Below the pieces are notes generated by a model that was given only the letters and a program-made list of their open reading frames with translations, had not been told where the DNA came from and searched no databases. Below are positions 31,801-39,832 of a stretch of DNA of 64,000 nt, piece by piece. Source of the stretch: Burkholderiales bacterium PBB2 (GTDB lineage: Bacteria > Pseudomonadota > Gammaproteobacteria > Burkholderiales > Burkholderiaceae_C). The stretch covers positions 1-64,000 of the forward strand of contig NKIM01000019.1 in the NCBI GenBank assembly GCA_002255955.1. The letters are read 5' to 3'. The position numbers and the translations under genes were made by a program. Numbering within the stretch: the stretch's first letter is position 1; each line of letters begins with the position of its first letter.

Positions 31801-33999
31801 GCGCTCTTCCAGCGCCTGGGCATCGCAGGCGGCCAGCAGGCGGCGGCCGCATTGCAGCTGCAGGGCGGCGCGCAGTTCGGCTGGGGTCAGGTCATGCGCG
31901 GCCTGCTGCACCCGGTCGTGGAGAAAGCGGTAACGGGCCGCCTCCAGCAAGGCCGGGCTGTGCTCGAACTTGTAGCCCTCGTCCAGCGGCAACAGCAGGC
32001 CGCTCTCCAGTGCCGGCCAGAGCTGGGCGGCGCATTCGGTCGCCCCCTGGCCGCTGACGGCCATCAGCTCACGCAGGGCAAAGCCCTCGCCCTGGTAGGC
32101 GCCCAGGTGCGAGGCCAGGGCCAGCAGGCTCTGGGCCGGCGGCGGCAGTTCACGCAGCCGGGCCAGCATGAGGCTGACAACGTTGTCTGTCATCGCCCGC
32201 TGGCGGATGAGGGCCAGGTCCCAATGCCAAGAGCCGGCCTCGCGCACATAGTGCAGATCGCCCTGCTGATGCAGGCTGCGCAGGAACTGGGTCAGGAAGA
32301 AGGGGTTGCCGCGAGTCTTCTCCATGCACAGCGCCGCCAGGGGCGCCACCGCCTGGGGCTGCGCTTGCAAGGTGTCGGCCACCAAGGCCTGGACATGGTC
32401 CAGGCTCAAGGGCTGCAGGGCCAGCTGGTGGGCCGGCGCCGCATGGTTGTCAGCGCAAGGCCCGGCCAGCTGATGCAGGGCGTGGTCGGCTGCGATCTCG
32501 TTGTCGCGGTAGGCGCCGATCAGCAACAGGCAGCTGCGCGCGGCCGGCTCGGCAGTCTCCAAACCGTGCTCGCGTGCATCTTGCAGCAGCTGTTGCAGCA
32601 GCTTGAGGCTGGGCGGATCGGCCCATTGCAAATCGTCCAGGAACAGCAGCAGCGGGTGGGCGGAGGACGCCAGACAGCGCACAAAACGTGCAAACGCGAG
32701 GTGGAAGCGTTGCTCGTTCTCGGCCGCCGGCAAGGGCAGCAAGGGCGGCAGCGGGCCGGTCAGCAGGCTGAGCTGGGGCACGATGGCGGCCACCGCGCCG
32801 GCCTGCTCGCCCAGCGCAGCCAAGAGGCTCTCGCGCCAACGCAGGCGGCGCTCCGGGCTCTCCACGGCCAGCTGCTGCATGAGCGGCTGGAAGGCCTGGA
32901 TCAGCGCAGCGTAGGGCTCGTTGCGGCTGTACTGGTCGCATTTGCCGCGTGCGAAGTAGGCACGCCGCGCCAGGGCCGGGCGGTGCAGCTCGGCCACCAG
33001 TGCGGTCTTGCCGATGCCCGAGTAGCCGCTGACCAGCACCAGCTCCACCGCGCCCGCGCAGGCGCGCTCGAAGGCGGCCAGCAGGGCGGCGCTTTCGGCC
33101 TCGCGACCGTAAAGTTTTTGGGCGATGCAAAAGCGCTCGGGCACATCGGCGCGGCCCAGCTCGAAGGGCTCGATGCGGCCCTCGCGCGCCCAGGCTTCGG
33201 CGCAATGCTGCAGGTCGTGCAGCAGGCCGAAGCTGCTCTGGTAGCGCGCGTCCGGCACCTTGGCCAGCAGCTTGTGCACCAGGGCCGAGAGCGGCTCGGG
33301 GATGCGCGGGTCCAGGCGGTGCAGCGGCGTCGGGCTCAGCGCGATCTGGGCATGGAGCAGGGCGATCGGGTCGCTGAGCTGGAAGGGCCGGCGGCCGCTG
33401 AACAGCTCGTAGAGGCTGACGCCCAGCGAGTAGAAATCGCTGCGGTAGTCGACCTCGAGGTTGGTGCGCCCGGTCTGCTCGGGTGAGATGTAGTCCAGGG
33501 TGCCGCGCAGGTAGGACTCGGGCTGCTGCGCTTGCTCATGGTCCAGGCGCGTGGACAGGGCGAAATCGCAGAGCTTGATGCGCAGACGGCTCAGGTCCAC
33601 CAGCACATTCTTGGGCGCGATATCGCCGTGGATCAGGCGCTGCTGGTGCACATCGCTGAGCGCCTGGCTCAGCTGCACCGCCAGGCTCAGGCGCTCGCCC
33701 AGATCCAGCGGCTGGCTGGCGATCAGCTGGGCCAGATTGGCATTGCCGAAGTCCTCCAGCACCAGCACCGGCCGGTCGCCCTCTTCGCGCAGGGCCAGGG
33801 CGCGGATCACCCGCTCCGACTGCAGCTGCTGCAGCATGGCGAACTCGTGGCGCCAGCGCGCCGCCAGCTCGGGGCCGGGGTGTTCGGTCTCGGGGTACTT
33901 GATCACCACCGGCTCGCCCTCGGGCGAGCGGGCGCTGGCCACCACGGTGCCACCGCCGTGGTAGAGGATGTCCTTCAGGGTGTAGCCAGCGAGTTGCAT
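28801..33999 (-). CDS. Ser/Thr kinase-like - AAA ATPase - GAF - GGEEF signalling protein
   Basis: A 1732-residue multidomain protein without clear membrane helices. Residues ~1-270 form a protein-kinase-like domain: Lys in VVIKYPE, the catalytic loop HGDIAPKN, and the metal site reading CDFA instead of DFG. An AAA/STAND ATPase follows with Walker A SGYSGIGKT (K331) and Walker B LLFLDDLQW. The middle (~700-1340) is helical repeats. A GAF domain (~1390-1545) and coiled coil precede a diguanylate cyclase domain with GGEEF at 1636-1640 (RYGGEEFALLLP). This architecture is known for large sensor kinases, but here the output is c-di-GMP and not a histidine kinase. The weak glycine loop and DFA leave kinase activity uncertain. 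Confidence 0.9.
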   Translation of the reverse strand: MQLAGYTLKDILYHGGGTVVASARSPEGEPVVIKYPETEHPGPELAARWRHEFAMLQQLQSERVIRALALREEGDRPVLVLEDFGNANLAQLIASQPLDLGERLSLAVQLSQALSDVHQQRLIHGDIAPKNVLVDLSRLRIKLCDFALSTRLDHEQAQQPESYLRGTLDYISPEQTGRTNLEVDYRSDFYSLGVSLYELFSGRRPFQLSDPIALLHAQIALSPTPLHRLDPRIPEPLSALVHKLLAKVPDARYQSSFGLLHDLQHCAEAWAREGRIEPFELGRADVPERFCIAQKLYGREAESAALLAAFERACAGAVELVLVSGYSGIGKTALVAELHRPALARRAYFARGKCDQYSRNEPYAALIQAFQPLMQQLAVESPERRLRWRESLLAALGEQAGAVAAIVPQLSLLTGPLPPLLPLPAAENEQRFHLAFARFVRCLASSAHPLLLFLDDLQWADPPSLKLLQQLLQDAREHGLETAEPAARSCLLLIGAYRDNEIAADHALHQLAGPCADNHAAPAHQLALQPLSLDHVQALVADTLQAQPQAVAPLAALCMEKTRGNPFFLTQFLRSLHQQGDLHYVREAGSWHWDLALIRQRAMTDNVVSLMLARLRELPPPAQSLLALASHLGAYQGEGFALRELMAVSGQGATECAAQLWPALESGLLLPLDEGYKFEHSPALLEAARYRFLHDRVQQAAHDLTPAELRAALQLQCGRRLLAACDAQALEERLFTVLDCLNQGSALIDDAAERERLLTLNLRGGQRALAASAHAMAVQLLRQARALMAPDAWTQAPARSLELLKTLAEAEYLAGHFEAAEALYPEALAACQDRLGQVELCLVQVDQYHIQGRFNDSYPVLCQALARLGHPMAETEDQAMAAVPAEFAATEQMLDAQGREAVLTAPEMAQAEQLLAMRLYYRLTHSTYQTRRFGAFVLTACRMVQTTLRHGQGDLACIGHVAYMTAMSAMGQPYPACFAMGRLAMAMAEGRDSPYFRTTVYQYFPAFYQHWGEPLSSTLAAMDRGLELGQRGINPLSAGFCALLGPINRFLMGEPLPGLEALCQQHLRFLQRTHQPGTEAMLRHGVLQPLLALRGLSLSAHSFDCEGSPSSALFDAPESAPPSIVQAFYSTAMLRHAYLLGDAERWRRHAGQEAAIKLCLPDSPSWVEACFFIALGLLRQDFVPEDERDAALSQARELLERFERWAEGCEANFRHKQALIAAELARVQGRLQEAMAAYAQAISAAEAAGFLAHAALAQERYADFWQAQGQPQLATQFLREAHGLYRRWGASLKCRQLEAAWPQLGLGLGRQARASRSSGSSSLGVSPSERSPEQELNHEASSKSPSSYGGRLDLHALLKAHQLLSQEVQLDALLPQMLAVLLQHAGAEHGAIVSHEDDQLIVEVMGGLREGGAAADAVAGGLAPSPLFCEHLGLPLAELGDAGSARLPSSLIEYTKLSRRSLVLNQLGRDERFAHCPYLQAQAPKSALCLPVITQGRLVALVYLENRQLENAFTTRHQQTLELLSSQAAIALVNAKMFEELEAKVERRTQELRLMSMKDGLTGIANRRAFDERLLVEWRRSQRQQLPLSLLMVDIDHFKQFNDHYGHLEGDRCIRAVALTLQQVAGRASDLVARYGGEEFALLLPETDAAAAARLAQSCLDAMAALGLPHAQSSAGGHVSLSIGCATVQASADTPPELLLGLADQALYRAKREGRRRWCQAAGEATEADLGS

Positions 34000-34175
34000 C
34001 AGATCGGGCGGTGAAGCCGGGAGGGCAGGGAGGAATGGACAGGCGTGAAGAGAATAACGCGCCAGTGTCTCAGTTGATCGTGACTGGGCCGCCCATCGGC
34101 CTCAGGGTTTGCGCCGATTCGTTCACGACCCGCCCGCCTCATGAAGCTGGCCGATGCGAGGCCGGCCTGAGAACG

Positions 34176-34201
34176 AAAAAGCGGCCCCGAGGGGCCGCTT
34201 T
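34176..34201 (-). terminator. Intrinsic terminator of acnB
   Basis: An 11-bp perfect stem, AAAGCGGCCCC (34178-34188) with GGGGCCGCTTT (34191-34201), followed on the minus strand by a T-run. It lies 40 bp after the acnB stop. The rest of the 34000-34241 gap shows nothing recognisable. Confidence 0.9.
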
Positions 34202-34241
34202 GCAGATCGCCAGGCTTGGCGATGCGGTGTGCTGAGTTCGA

Positions 34242-36845
34242 TCAGCAGGCCTTGACGCTTTCGGCGCTCTTGGCGTTCTCGGCGTACTCCTCGATCTGGT
34301 CGAAGTTCATGTACTTGTAGATCGAGGCACCGTCCTTGTTCACCACGCCCATGGCTTCGTGGTACTCGGCCACCGTCGGGATCTTGCCCAGCTTGGAGGC
34401 AATCGCTGCCAGCTCGGCCGAGGCCAGGAACACATTGGTGTTCTTGCCCAGGCGGTTGGGGAAGTTGCGGGTCGAGGTCGAGACCACGGTCGCGCCTTCA
34501 CGCACCTGCGCCTGGTTGCCCATGCACAGCGAGCAGCCCGGCATCTCGGTACGCGCACCGGCGGTGCCGAAGGCCGCGTAATGGCCTTCCTTGATCAGCT
34601 CGCTCTGGTCCATCTTGGTCGGCGGGGCGACCCACAGCTTGACCGGGATGTCGCGCTGGCCGCCCAGCAGCTTGGCCGCGGCACGGAAGTGGCCGATATT
34701 GGTCATGCAGGAACCGATGAAGGCTTCATCGATCTTGGTGCCGGCCACGTCGGACAGGGTCTTGGCATCGTCCGGATCGTTGGGGCAGCAGAGGATGGGT
34801 TCCTTGATGTCGGCCAGATCGATCTCGATGACGGCCGCATATTCGGCGTCCTTGTCGGCTTCCAGCAGATTCGGATTGGCCAACCAGGCTTCGACCTTCT
34901 CGATGCGGCGCTGCAGGGTGCGGGCGTCGGCATAGCCATCGTTGATCATGTTCTTCATCAGCACGATATTGCTGGTGAGGTATTCCTTGATCGGCTCGGG
35001 GTTCAGCTTGACCGTGCAACCGGCGGCGCTGCGCTCGGCCGAGGCGTCGCTCAGCTCAAAGGCTTGTTCGACCTTCAGATCGGGCAGGCCTTCGATTTCC
35101 AGGATGCGGCCCGAGAACACGTTCTTCTTGCCGGCCTTGGCCACGGTCAGCAGACCGGCCTTGATGGCGTACAGCGGGATCGCATGCACCAGATCGCGCA
35201 GGGTGATGCCGGGCTGCATCTGGCCCTTGAAGCGCACCAGCACCGATTCGGGCATATCCAGCGGCATCACGCCGGTGGCGGCGCCGAAGGCCACCAGGCC
35301 CGAGCCGGCCGGGAAGGAGATGCCGATCGGAAAGCGGGTGTGCGAGTCGCCGCCGGTGCCGACGGTGTCGGGCAGCAGCAGGCGGTTCAGCCAGCTGTGG
35401 ATCACGCCGTCGCCCGGACGTAGGGCCACGCCGCCGCGGTTGGAGATGAAGGCGGGCAGTTCGCGGTGGGTCTTCACGTCCACCGGCTTCGGATAGGCTG
35501 CGGTGTGGCAGAACGATTGCATCACCAGGTCGGCGCTGAAGCCCAGGCAGGCCAGGTCCTTCAGTTCGTCGCGGGTCATGGGGCCGGTGGTGTCCTGCGA
35601 GCCGACCGTGGTCATCTTGGGCTCGCAGTAGGTGCCGGGGCGCACGCCCTGGCCTTCCGGCAGGCCAACCGCGCGGCCCACCATCTTCTGCGCCAGGGTG
35701 AAGCCGGCGTTCGTTGCAGCCGGGGCGGCCGGCAGGCGGAACAGGGTGGCGGCGGGCAGGCCCAGGAACTCACGCGCCTTGGCGGTCAGCGAGCGGCCGA
35801 TGATCAGGTTGATGCGGCCGCCGGCGCGCACTTCGTCGAACAGCACATCGCTCTTGAGCTTGAACTCGGCGACGGTGGCGCCGTCCTTCACGATCTTGCC
35901 TTCGTACGGGAGGATGTCGATGACATCGCCCATCTCCAGCTTGGACACGTCCACTTCGATGGGCAGGGAGCCCGAGTCTTCTTGCGTGTTGAAGAAGATG
36001 GGGGCGATCTTGCCGCCCAGGGTCACGCCGCCGAAGCGCTTGTTCGGCACGAAAGGAATGTCCTGGCCAGTGGCCCAGATCACGCTGTTGGTGGCGGATT
36101 TGCGGCTGGAACCGGTGCCGACCACATCGCCCACGTAGGCGACCAGATGGCCCTTCTTCTTCAGGTCCTCGATGAACTGCATCGGGCCGCGCTTGCCGTC
36201 TTCCTCGGGCTTGAAGGCCGCATCGGGGCGGGTGTTCTTCAGCATGGCCAGGTAGTGCAGCGGGATGTCCGGGCGGCTCCAGGCGTCGGGGGCGGGCGAC
36301 AGGTCATCGGTGTTGGTTTCACCGGGCACCTTGAAGACGGTGACGGTGATCTTCTTCTCGACTTCGGGGCGGCTGGTGAACCACTCGCCCTCGGCCCAGC
36401 TCTGGATCACGTCCTTGGCCTGCGCATTGCCGGCCTTGGCTTTTTCGGCCACGTCGTGGAAGAAGTCGAACATCAAGAGCGTCTTCTTCAGCGCGGCGGC
36501 GGCGGTGGCGGCCACGCTGGCGTCGTCCAGCAGGTCGATCAGGGGCTTGACGTTGTAGCCGCCGACCATGGTGCCCAGCAGCTCGGTGGCCTTGGTCTTC
36601 GAGATCAGGGCGACTGCCAGGTCACCGTGGGCCACGGCGGCCAGGAAGCTGGCCTTGACCTTGGCTGCATCGTCCACGCCCGGGGGCACGCGGTGGGTCA
36701 GCAGGTCCAGCAGGAACTCGCCTTCGCCGGCGGGCGGGTTCTTGATCAGCTCGATCAGCTCGGCCGTCTGCTTGGCATCCAGGGGCAGGGGCGGGATGCC
36801 CAGCGCGGCGCGCTCGGCGGTGTGTTGGCGATAGGCTTGCAGCAT
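34242..36845 (-). CDS. acnB: Aconitate hydratase B / 2-methylisocitrate dehydratase
   Basis: An 867-residue AcnB-type aconitase, the [4Fe-4S] enzyme that turns citrate into isocitrate in the TCA cycle and also acts on 2-methylisocitrate. The AcnB-specific N-terminal helical domain (HEAT-like, ~1-160) precedes the swivelling domain and the three catalytic domains. Cluster cysteines lie in [10 protein letters not shown] and [10 protein letters not shown]. The length equals the family's (~865). GGAGAG precedes the ATG. VapBC lies 45 bp upstream on the same strand, but acnB probably has its own promoter in that area. Confidence 0.96.
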   Translation of the reverse strand: MLQAYRQHTAERAALGIPPLPLDAKQTAELIELIKNPPAGEGEFLLDLLTHRVPPGVDDAAKVKASFLAAVAHGDLAVALISKTKATELLGTMVGGYNVKPLIDLLDDASVAATAAAALKKTLLMFDFFHDVAEKAKAGNAQAKDVIQSWAEGEWFTSRPEVEKKITVTVFKVPGETNTDDLSPAPDAWSRPDIPLHYLAMLKNTRPDAAFKPEEDGKRGPMQFIEDLKKKGHLVAYVGDVVGTGSSRKSATNSVIWATGQDIPFVPNKRFGGVTLGGKIAPIFFNTQEDSGSLPIEVDVSKLEMGDVIDILPYEGKIVKDGATVAEFKLKSDVLFDEVRAGGRINLIIGRSLTAKAREFLGLPAATLFRLPAAPAATNAGFTLAQKMVGRAVGLPEGQGVRPGTYCEPKMTTVGSQDTTGPMTRDELKDLACLGFSADLVMQSFCHTAAYPKPVDVKTHRELPAFISNRGGVALRPGDGVIHSWLNRLLLPDTVGTGGDSHTRFPIGISFPAGSGLVAFGAATGVMPLDMPESVLVRFKGQMQPGITLRDLVHAIPLYAIKAGLLTVAKAGKKNVFSGRILEIEGLPDLKVEQAFELSDASAERSAAGCTVKLNPEPIKEYLTSNIVLMKNMINDGYADARTLQRRIEKVEAWLANPNLLEADKDAEYAAVIEIDLADIKEPILCCPNDPDDAKTLSDVAGTKIDEAFIGSCMTNIGHFRAAAKLLGGQRDIPVKLWVAPPTKMDQSELIKEGHYAAFGTAGARTEMPGCSLCMGNQAQVREGATVVSTSTRNFPNRLGKNTNVFLASAELAAIASKLGKIPTVAEYHEAMGVVNKDGASIYKYMNFDQIEEYAENAKSAESVKAC

Positions 36846-36890
36846 GATGAGCTCTCCAGGTGTTGCGAGGGGTGTGAGGGTGCGACCGCG

Positions 36891-37295
36891 TCAGGTGGCC
36901 TTGGGCGTGATGACCTTGAGGCCCTTGAAATAGTCACGGAAGAAGGTCTCGTCGTGGGTGATCAAGGCATTGCATTGCAGCAAGGCATGAGCGCCCACGA
37001 TGAAATCGGGAACGGTGCGTTGGCGCAGGCCGCCGCGGCTGCGGTAGCGGCGCTGCATCTCGCCGGCGCGGATGGCGGCTTTTTGCTCGACGGCGTGGAA
37101 GCTGATGCCCATGTCTTCCAGGGCCTGCATGGCCTGGTCGCCGTCTTGCAGCGAGGAGCAGATCTCCGACACCACCACATCGCAGACCACCACCGGGCCC
37201 AGGGACAGGGCGTCGCGCAGCGCAGCCTCGGCCAGGTCGGCGCGCTCGCTGTCGCTGAGCAGGTCGACGAGGACAGAGGAGTCGATGGCGATCAT
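36891..37295 (-). CDS. vapC: VapC-type PIN-domain toxin
   Basis: A 134-residue PIN-domain ribonuclease toxin. The acidic Mg-binding residues appear as D5 (MIAIDSSVLVDLL), E in VVSEICSS, D in VPDFIVGAHA and D in THDETFFRD. Its length is typical. It is 42 bp downstream of the AbrB-type antitoxin gene, in the normal antitoxin-first order. VapC toxins cleave tRNA or rRNA; this one's target is unknown. Confidence 0.9.
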   Translation of the reverse strand: MIAIDSSVLVDLLSDSERADLAEAALRDALSLGPVVVCDVVVSEICSSLQDGDQAMQALEDMGISFHAVEQKAAIRAGEMQRRYRSRGGLRQRTVPDFIVGAHALLQCNALITHDETFFRDYFKGLKVITPKAT

Positions 37296-37337
37296 GGGGT
37301 GCTGGCGCTTGGCTTGGCGGCGGGAAGATCGCGGGGC

Positions 37338-37583
37338 TTACTGATCGAGCGGGTCGCCGGGGGCGCGGCCGCGCACGGCGCGCATGGCTTCATCGACCGA
37401 AGCAAAGCCGTCCAGCTTGAACTTGCCGCGGGCGCGTGAGATGGCGTCGTCCACGTTTTTGCGCAGGATGATGCGGCCGCCTTCAAGCTCGACCTTGAGG
37501 ATGGTGCCCTTGGTCAGGCCCAGTGCATCACGCACGGCCTTGGGCAGGGTGATCTGCCCGCGCTCAGCGACGGTGGCTTCCAT
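37338..37583 (-). CDS. vapB: VapB/AbrB-type antitoxin
   Basis: An 81-residue antitoxin with an N-terminal swapped-hairpin AbrB/SpoVT domain (VAERGQITLPKAVRDALGL, then GTILKVELEGGRIILRK). The C-terminal tail would bind VapC. I used ATG 37583; the longer open frame has no AbrB character before it. A promoter and an imperfect palindrome lie just upstream, consistent with the usual autoregulation by the VapBC complex. Confidence 0.9.
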   Translation of the reverse strand: MEATVAERGQITLPKAVRDALGLTKGTILKVELEGGRIILRKNVDDAISRARGKFKLDGFASVDEAMRAVRGRAPGDPLDQ

Positions 37584-37609
37584 GGGCTGCTCCGCAGTAT
37601 GCGTTTGAA

Positions 37610-37650
37610 AGTATGTATTGATTATACGTACTTGCTGAGCCGGCCGGCAA
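37610..37650 (-). promoter_or_regulatory. vapBC promoter with overlapping operator
   Basis: On the minus strand, TTGCCG (37650-37645), an 18-bp spacer and a perfect TATAAT (37626-37621) form a sigma-70 promoter. It overlaps an imperfect inverted repeat, AGTATGTA (37610-37617) and TACGTACT (37625-37632), seven of eight bases matching, a likely VapBC autorepression site. Confidence 0.65.
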
Positions 37651-37730
37651 GCAAGGCGCCGGCCGCGGCGGCATGGAGTATGGCAAGAAATCAGGCTCAT
37701 GCCCGCACCCAATGCGGCTCGGCAGGGGTG

Positions 37731-37757
37731 AAAAAAAGGCAGCCGAAGCTGCCTTTT
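37731..37757 (-). terminator. Intrinsic terminator of the leucine dehydrogenase gene
   Basis: AAAAGGCAGC (37734-37743), loop CGAA, GCTGCCTTTT (37748-37757); on the minus strand it ends in seven T. It is 22 bp past the stop of the Glu/Leu dehydrogenase gene. Confidence 0.9.
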
Positions 37758-37779
37758 CTCTTGCGCGCTGGTCTTTGAA

Positions 37780-38877
37780 TCAGACCGGCTTGACCAGCTT
37801 GGAGCGGGCCCAGGCGTCGGCGGCGCGGCCCGGGGTCGTGTCCTCGGCCTTGACGCGTTCCAGCAGTTCGGCGACGCGCTCGCCGATGCGGCTGACTTCG
37901 GCCATCACAGCCGACTCTTCGCCTTCATTGCGGTACTCGCGCGCCACGCTGATGATGCCGCCGGCATTGACCAGGTAGTCGGGCAGGTAGCAGATGCCGC
38001 GCTGTTGCAGGGCGTCGCCATCTTCCACGGTGGCCAGCTGGTTGTTGGCGGCGCCGGCGATCAGCTGGGCGCGGATGGTGGGGATACTGCTGGCGTTCAG
38101 CGATGCGCCCAGGGCGCAAGGCGCCAGCACGTCAACATCGGCCGACAGGATCTCATGGATGCCCACGGCGGTGGCGCCCAGCTGTTCTTGCGCGCGCGCC
38201 ACCTTGGCGGGGTCCACATCGGCCACCACCAGCTTGGCGCCGGCCTTGTGCAGGAACTCGGCCAGATGCCAGCCTACAGCGCCCAGGCCTTGCAGGGCCA
38301 CGCGCACGCCGTCCAGCGAGCTGCGCTTCAGGTGCAGGCGTACGCCGGCTTCGATCGAGACGAACACGCCCCAGGCAGTCTTGGGGCTCGGGTCGCCACC
38401 GAAAGCGCCGGCACGCGGGATGCCGCTGACGAATTGCGTGTGGGCCTGCATGCCCAACATGTCGGCCGTGGTGGTGCCCACGTCTTCGGCGGTGATGTAG
38501 GCGCCTTGCAGCGATTGCACGGCGCGACCGAAGGCGGCGAACAGGGCGGGGCGGTCGAAATCGCCAGCCGGCTTGATGATCACGGCCTTGCCGCCGCCGA
38601 AGGGCAAGTCGGCCAGGGCGTTCTTCAGGCTCATGCCTTGCGAGAGGCGCAGCGCGTCGTTCAGCGCGGCCAGCTCGTTGTCATAGGTCCAGAAACGGCA
38701 GCCACCGAAGGCCGGGCCGCGGGCGGTGCTGTGCACGGCCAGGATGGCCTTGAGGCCGGTTTCGGCGTCTGCGGCCAGCAGCACGCGCTCATGCGGCTTT
38801 TGATCGGGCAGGCCGAACAGCGAAGAGGGGATGGAGGCGGCCGGAGCAGCGGCAATCGCGCGGGCGAGATCGTTCAT
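37780..38877 (-). CDS. Leucine dehydrogenase-like Glu/Leu/Phe/Val dehydrogenase
   Basis: A 365-residue NAD-dependent amino-acid dehydrogenase. The active-site segment GGGKAVI follows an N-terminal catalytic domain with AVHSTARGPAFGGCRFW. The Rossmann domain is seen in VALQGLGAVGWHLAEFL and the late segment LVNAGGIISVAREY. The ~365-residue length is that of leucine dehydrogenases (~364) and not glutamate dehydrogenases (~410-450). It probably deaminates Leu, Ile and Val to 2-oxoacids, the substrates of the bkd complex at 20-24 kb. ATG 38877 is preferred over 38904 because it fits family length. It follows an IDO-type dioxygenase gene by 191 bp. Confidence 0.85.
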   Translation of the reverse strand: MNDLARAIAAAPAASIPSSLFGLPDQKPHERVLLAADAETGLKAILAVHSTARGPAFGGCRFWTYDNELAALNDALRLSQGMSLKNALADLPFGGGKAVIIKPAGDFDRPALFAAFGRAVQSLQGAYITAEDVGTTTADMLGMQAHTQFVSGIPRAGAFGGDPSPKTAWGVFVSIEAGVRLHLKRSSLDGVRVALQGLGAVGWHLAEFLHKAGAKLVVADVDPAKVARAQEQLGATAVGIHEILSADVDVLAPCALGASLNASSIPTIRAQLIAGAANNQLATVEDGDALQQRGICYLPDYLVNAGGIISVAREYRNEGEESAVMAEVSRIGERVAELLERVKAEDTTPGRAADAWARSKLVKPV

Positions 38878-39068
38878 GGTGGTAGGCACTCGTGATGCAG
38901 ACAAAGTTCGCAGGGCCCGCCGGACAAGCAGGCCCTAAAAAGAAGCGCTCGCTTGTGGCGAACGCAGCCGCACAGTGTACGTGCTGGCGCGATTCTGCCC
39001 CTGGCCGGCCCGGCGAGGCAGCGGTCAGACTTCGCGCTTTGTCGAGTGAGTGTTCTGGCTGGTCAGAC

Positions 39069-39797
39069 TCAAGCCGAGGCCTGGAAACCGCCGCGGCGCA
39101 GGGTCAGCACCAAGGTGTCGCGGTGGCCATGCTCAGCCGTGGGCTGGATGGGCGTGGTCTCGTGGATCACGCGTTCGTCATCCAGTAGCAGCAAGGTCCA
39201 GGGTTCGTTCATGGTGAAGCGCTGGCCTTGCGGGCCATGCGCTTCAAACACGCGCGACTCGCCGCCCTTGATGCCTTGCCGGTCGATCAGAAACACGGCC
39301 ACGAAATCGACGCCGTCGCGGTGCGCGCCCTCGGGCGTGGGGCGGCCGATGCCGTCGGTGGTGTCGATGCGGAACTGGTGCGCTTCGATGTACCAGGCCT
39401 GTTCGCCCTTCAGCCGCGAGGCGATGCCGGCCAGGCCCAGCAGCAGCTGGCGCCAGGCGGGCAGGGCCACAGCGGCCTCGGCCATGGGCTCGAACCAGCG
39501 TTCGATGCCGCCATGCAAGGCGTTGTAGTCCAGCGGCTGCCAATGCGCGCGGTGCGGCGCTTGGCTCAGCCGATCGCCCTCAGCGACGAAGCAGCCATGG
39601 CGGCGGTAGCGGTAACGGCCGCCGTCGCGCAGGTAGGCGTCGGGCGGCAGGTCGTTCCAGAAGGGGCTGAGCGCGGCCAGGTCTTGGGCCGAGAGCTGCA
39701 GGCAGTCCGGCAGGCTGGCGGGGGCCAGCACCGCGGCCCCCTGGCTGCGCAGCTGCGCTTCGAATTCAGCGGCGGGAACGTAGGGGGGCGTGAACAT
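39069..39797 (-). CDS. 2OG-Fe(II) dioxygenase (isoleucine-hydroxylase-like)
   Basis: A 242-residue protein of the 2OG-Fe_dioxy family (PF10014), the family of Bacillus L-isoleucine 4-hydroxylase. The iron triad is visible: H159 and D161 in GAHRDGVDF and H212 in ERVIHETTP; a C-terminal Arg in HRDTLVLTLRR may bind 2-oxoglutarate. Upstream is RYRYRRHGCF, also typical of the family. The substrate is unknown; a free branched-chain amino acid is a fair guess, since leucine dehydrogenase is next on the same strand. It could also act on another amino acid. Confidence 0.82.
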   Translation of the reverse strand: MFTPPYVPAAEFEAQLRSQGAAVLAPASLPDCLQLSAQDLAALSPFWNDLPPDAYLRDGGRYRYRRHGCFVAEGDRLSQAPHRAHWQPLDYNALHGGIERWFEPMAEAAVALPAWRQLLLGLAGIASRLKGEQAWYIEAHQFRIDTTDGIGRPTPEGAHRDGVDFVAVFLIDRQGIKGGESRVFEAHGPQGQRFTMNEPWTLLLLDDERVIHETTPIQPTAEHGHRDTLVLTLRRGGFQASA

Positions 39798-39832
39798 CGC
39801 GGCGGGGTCTCAGTCGATGCGGGAGTTGGACT

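Noticed and set aside
30697-33486. 929-codon open frame on the plus strand
   Set aside because: It is antisense to the 1732-residue signalling protein; the high GC content produces long shadow frames and its translation has no domain character.
35466-37439. 657-codon plus-strand open frame
   Set aside because: It runs antisense through acnB and vapBC, with the low-complexity His/Gly/Gln-rich composition typical of shadow frames.
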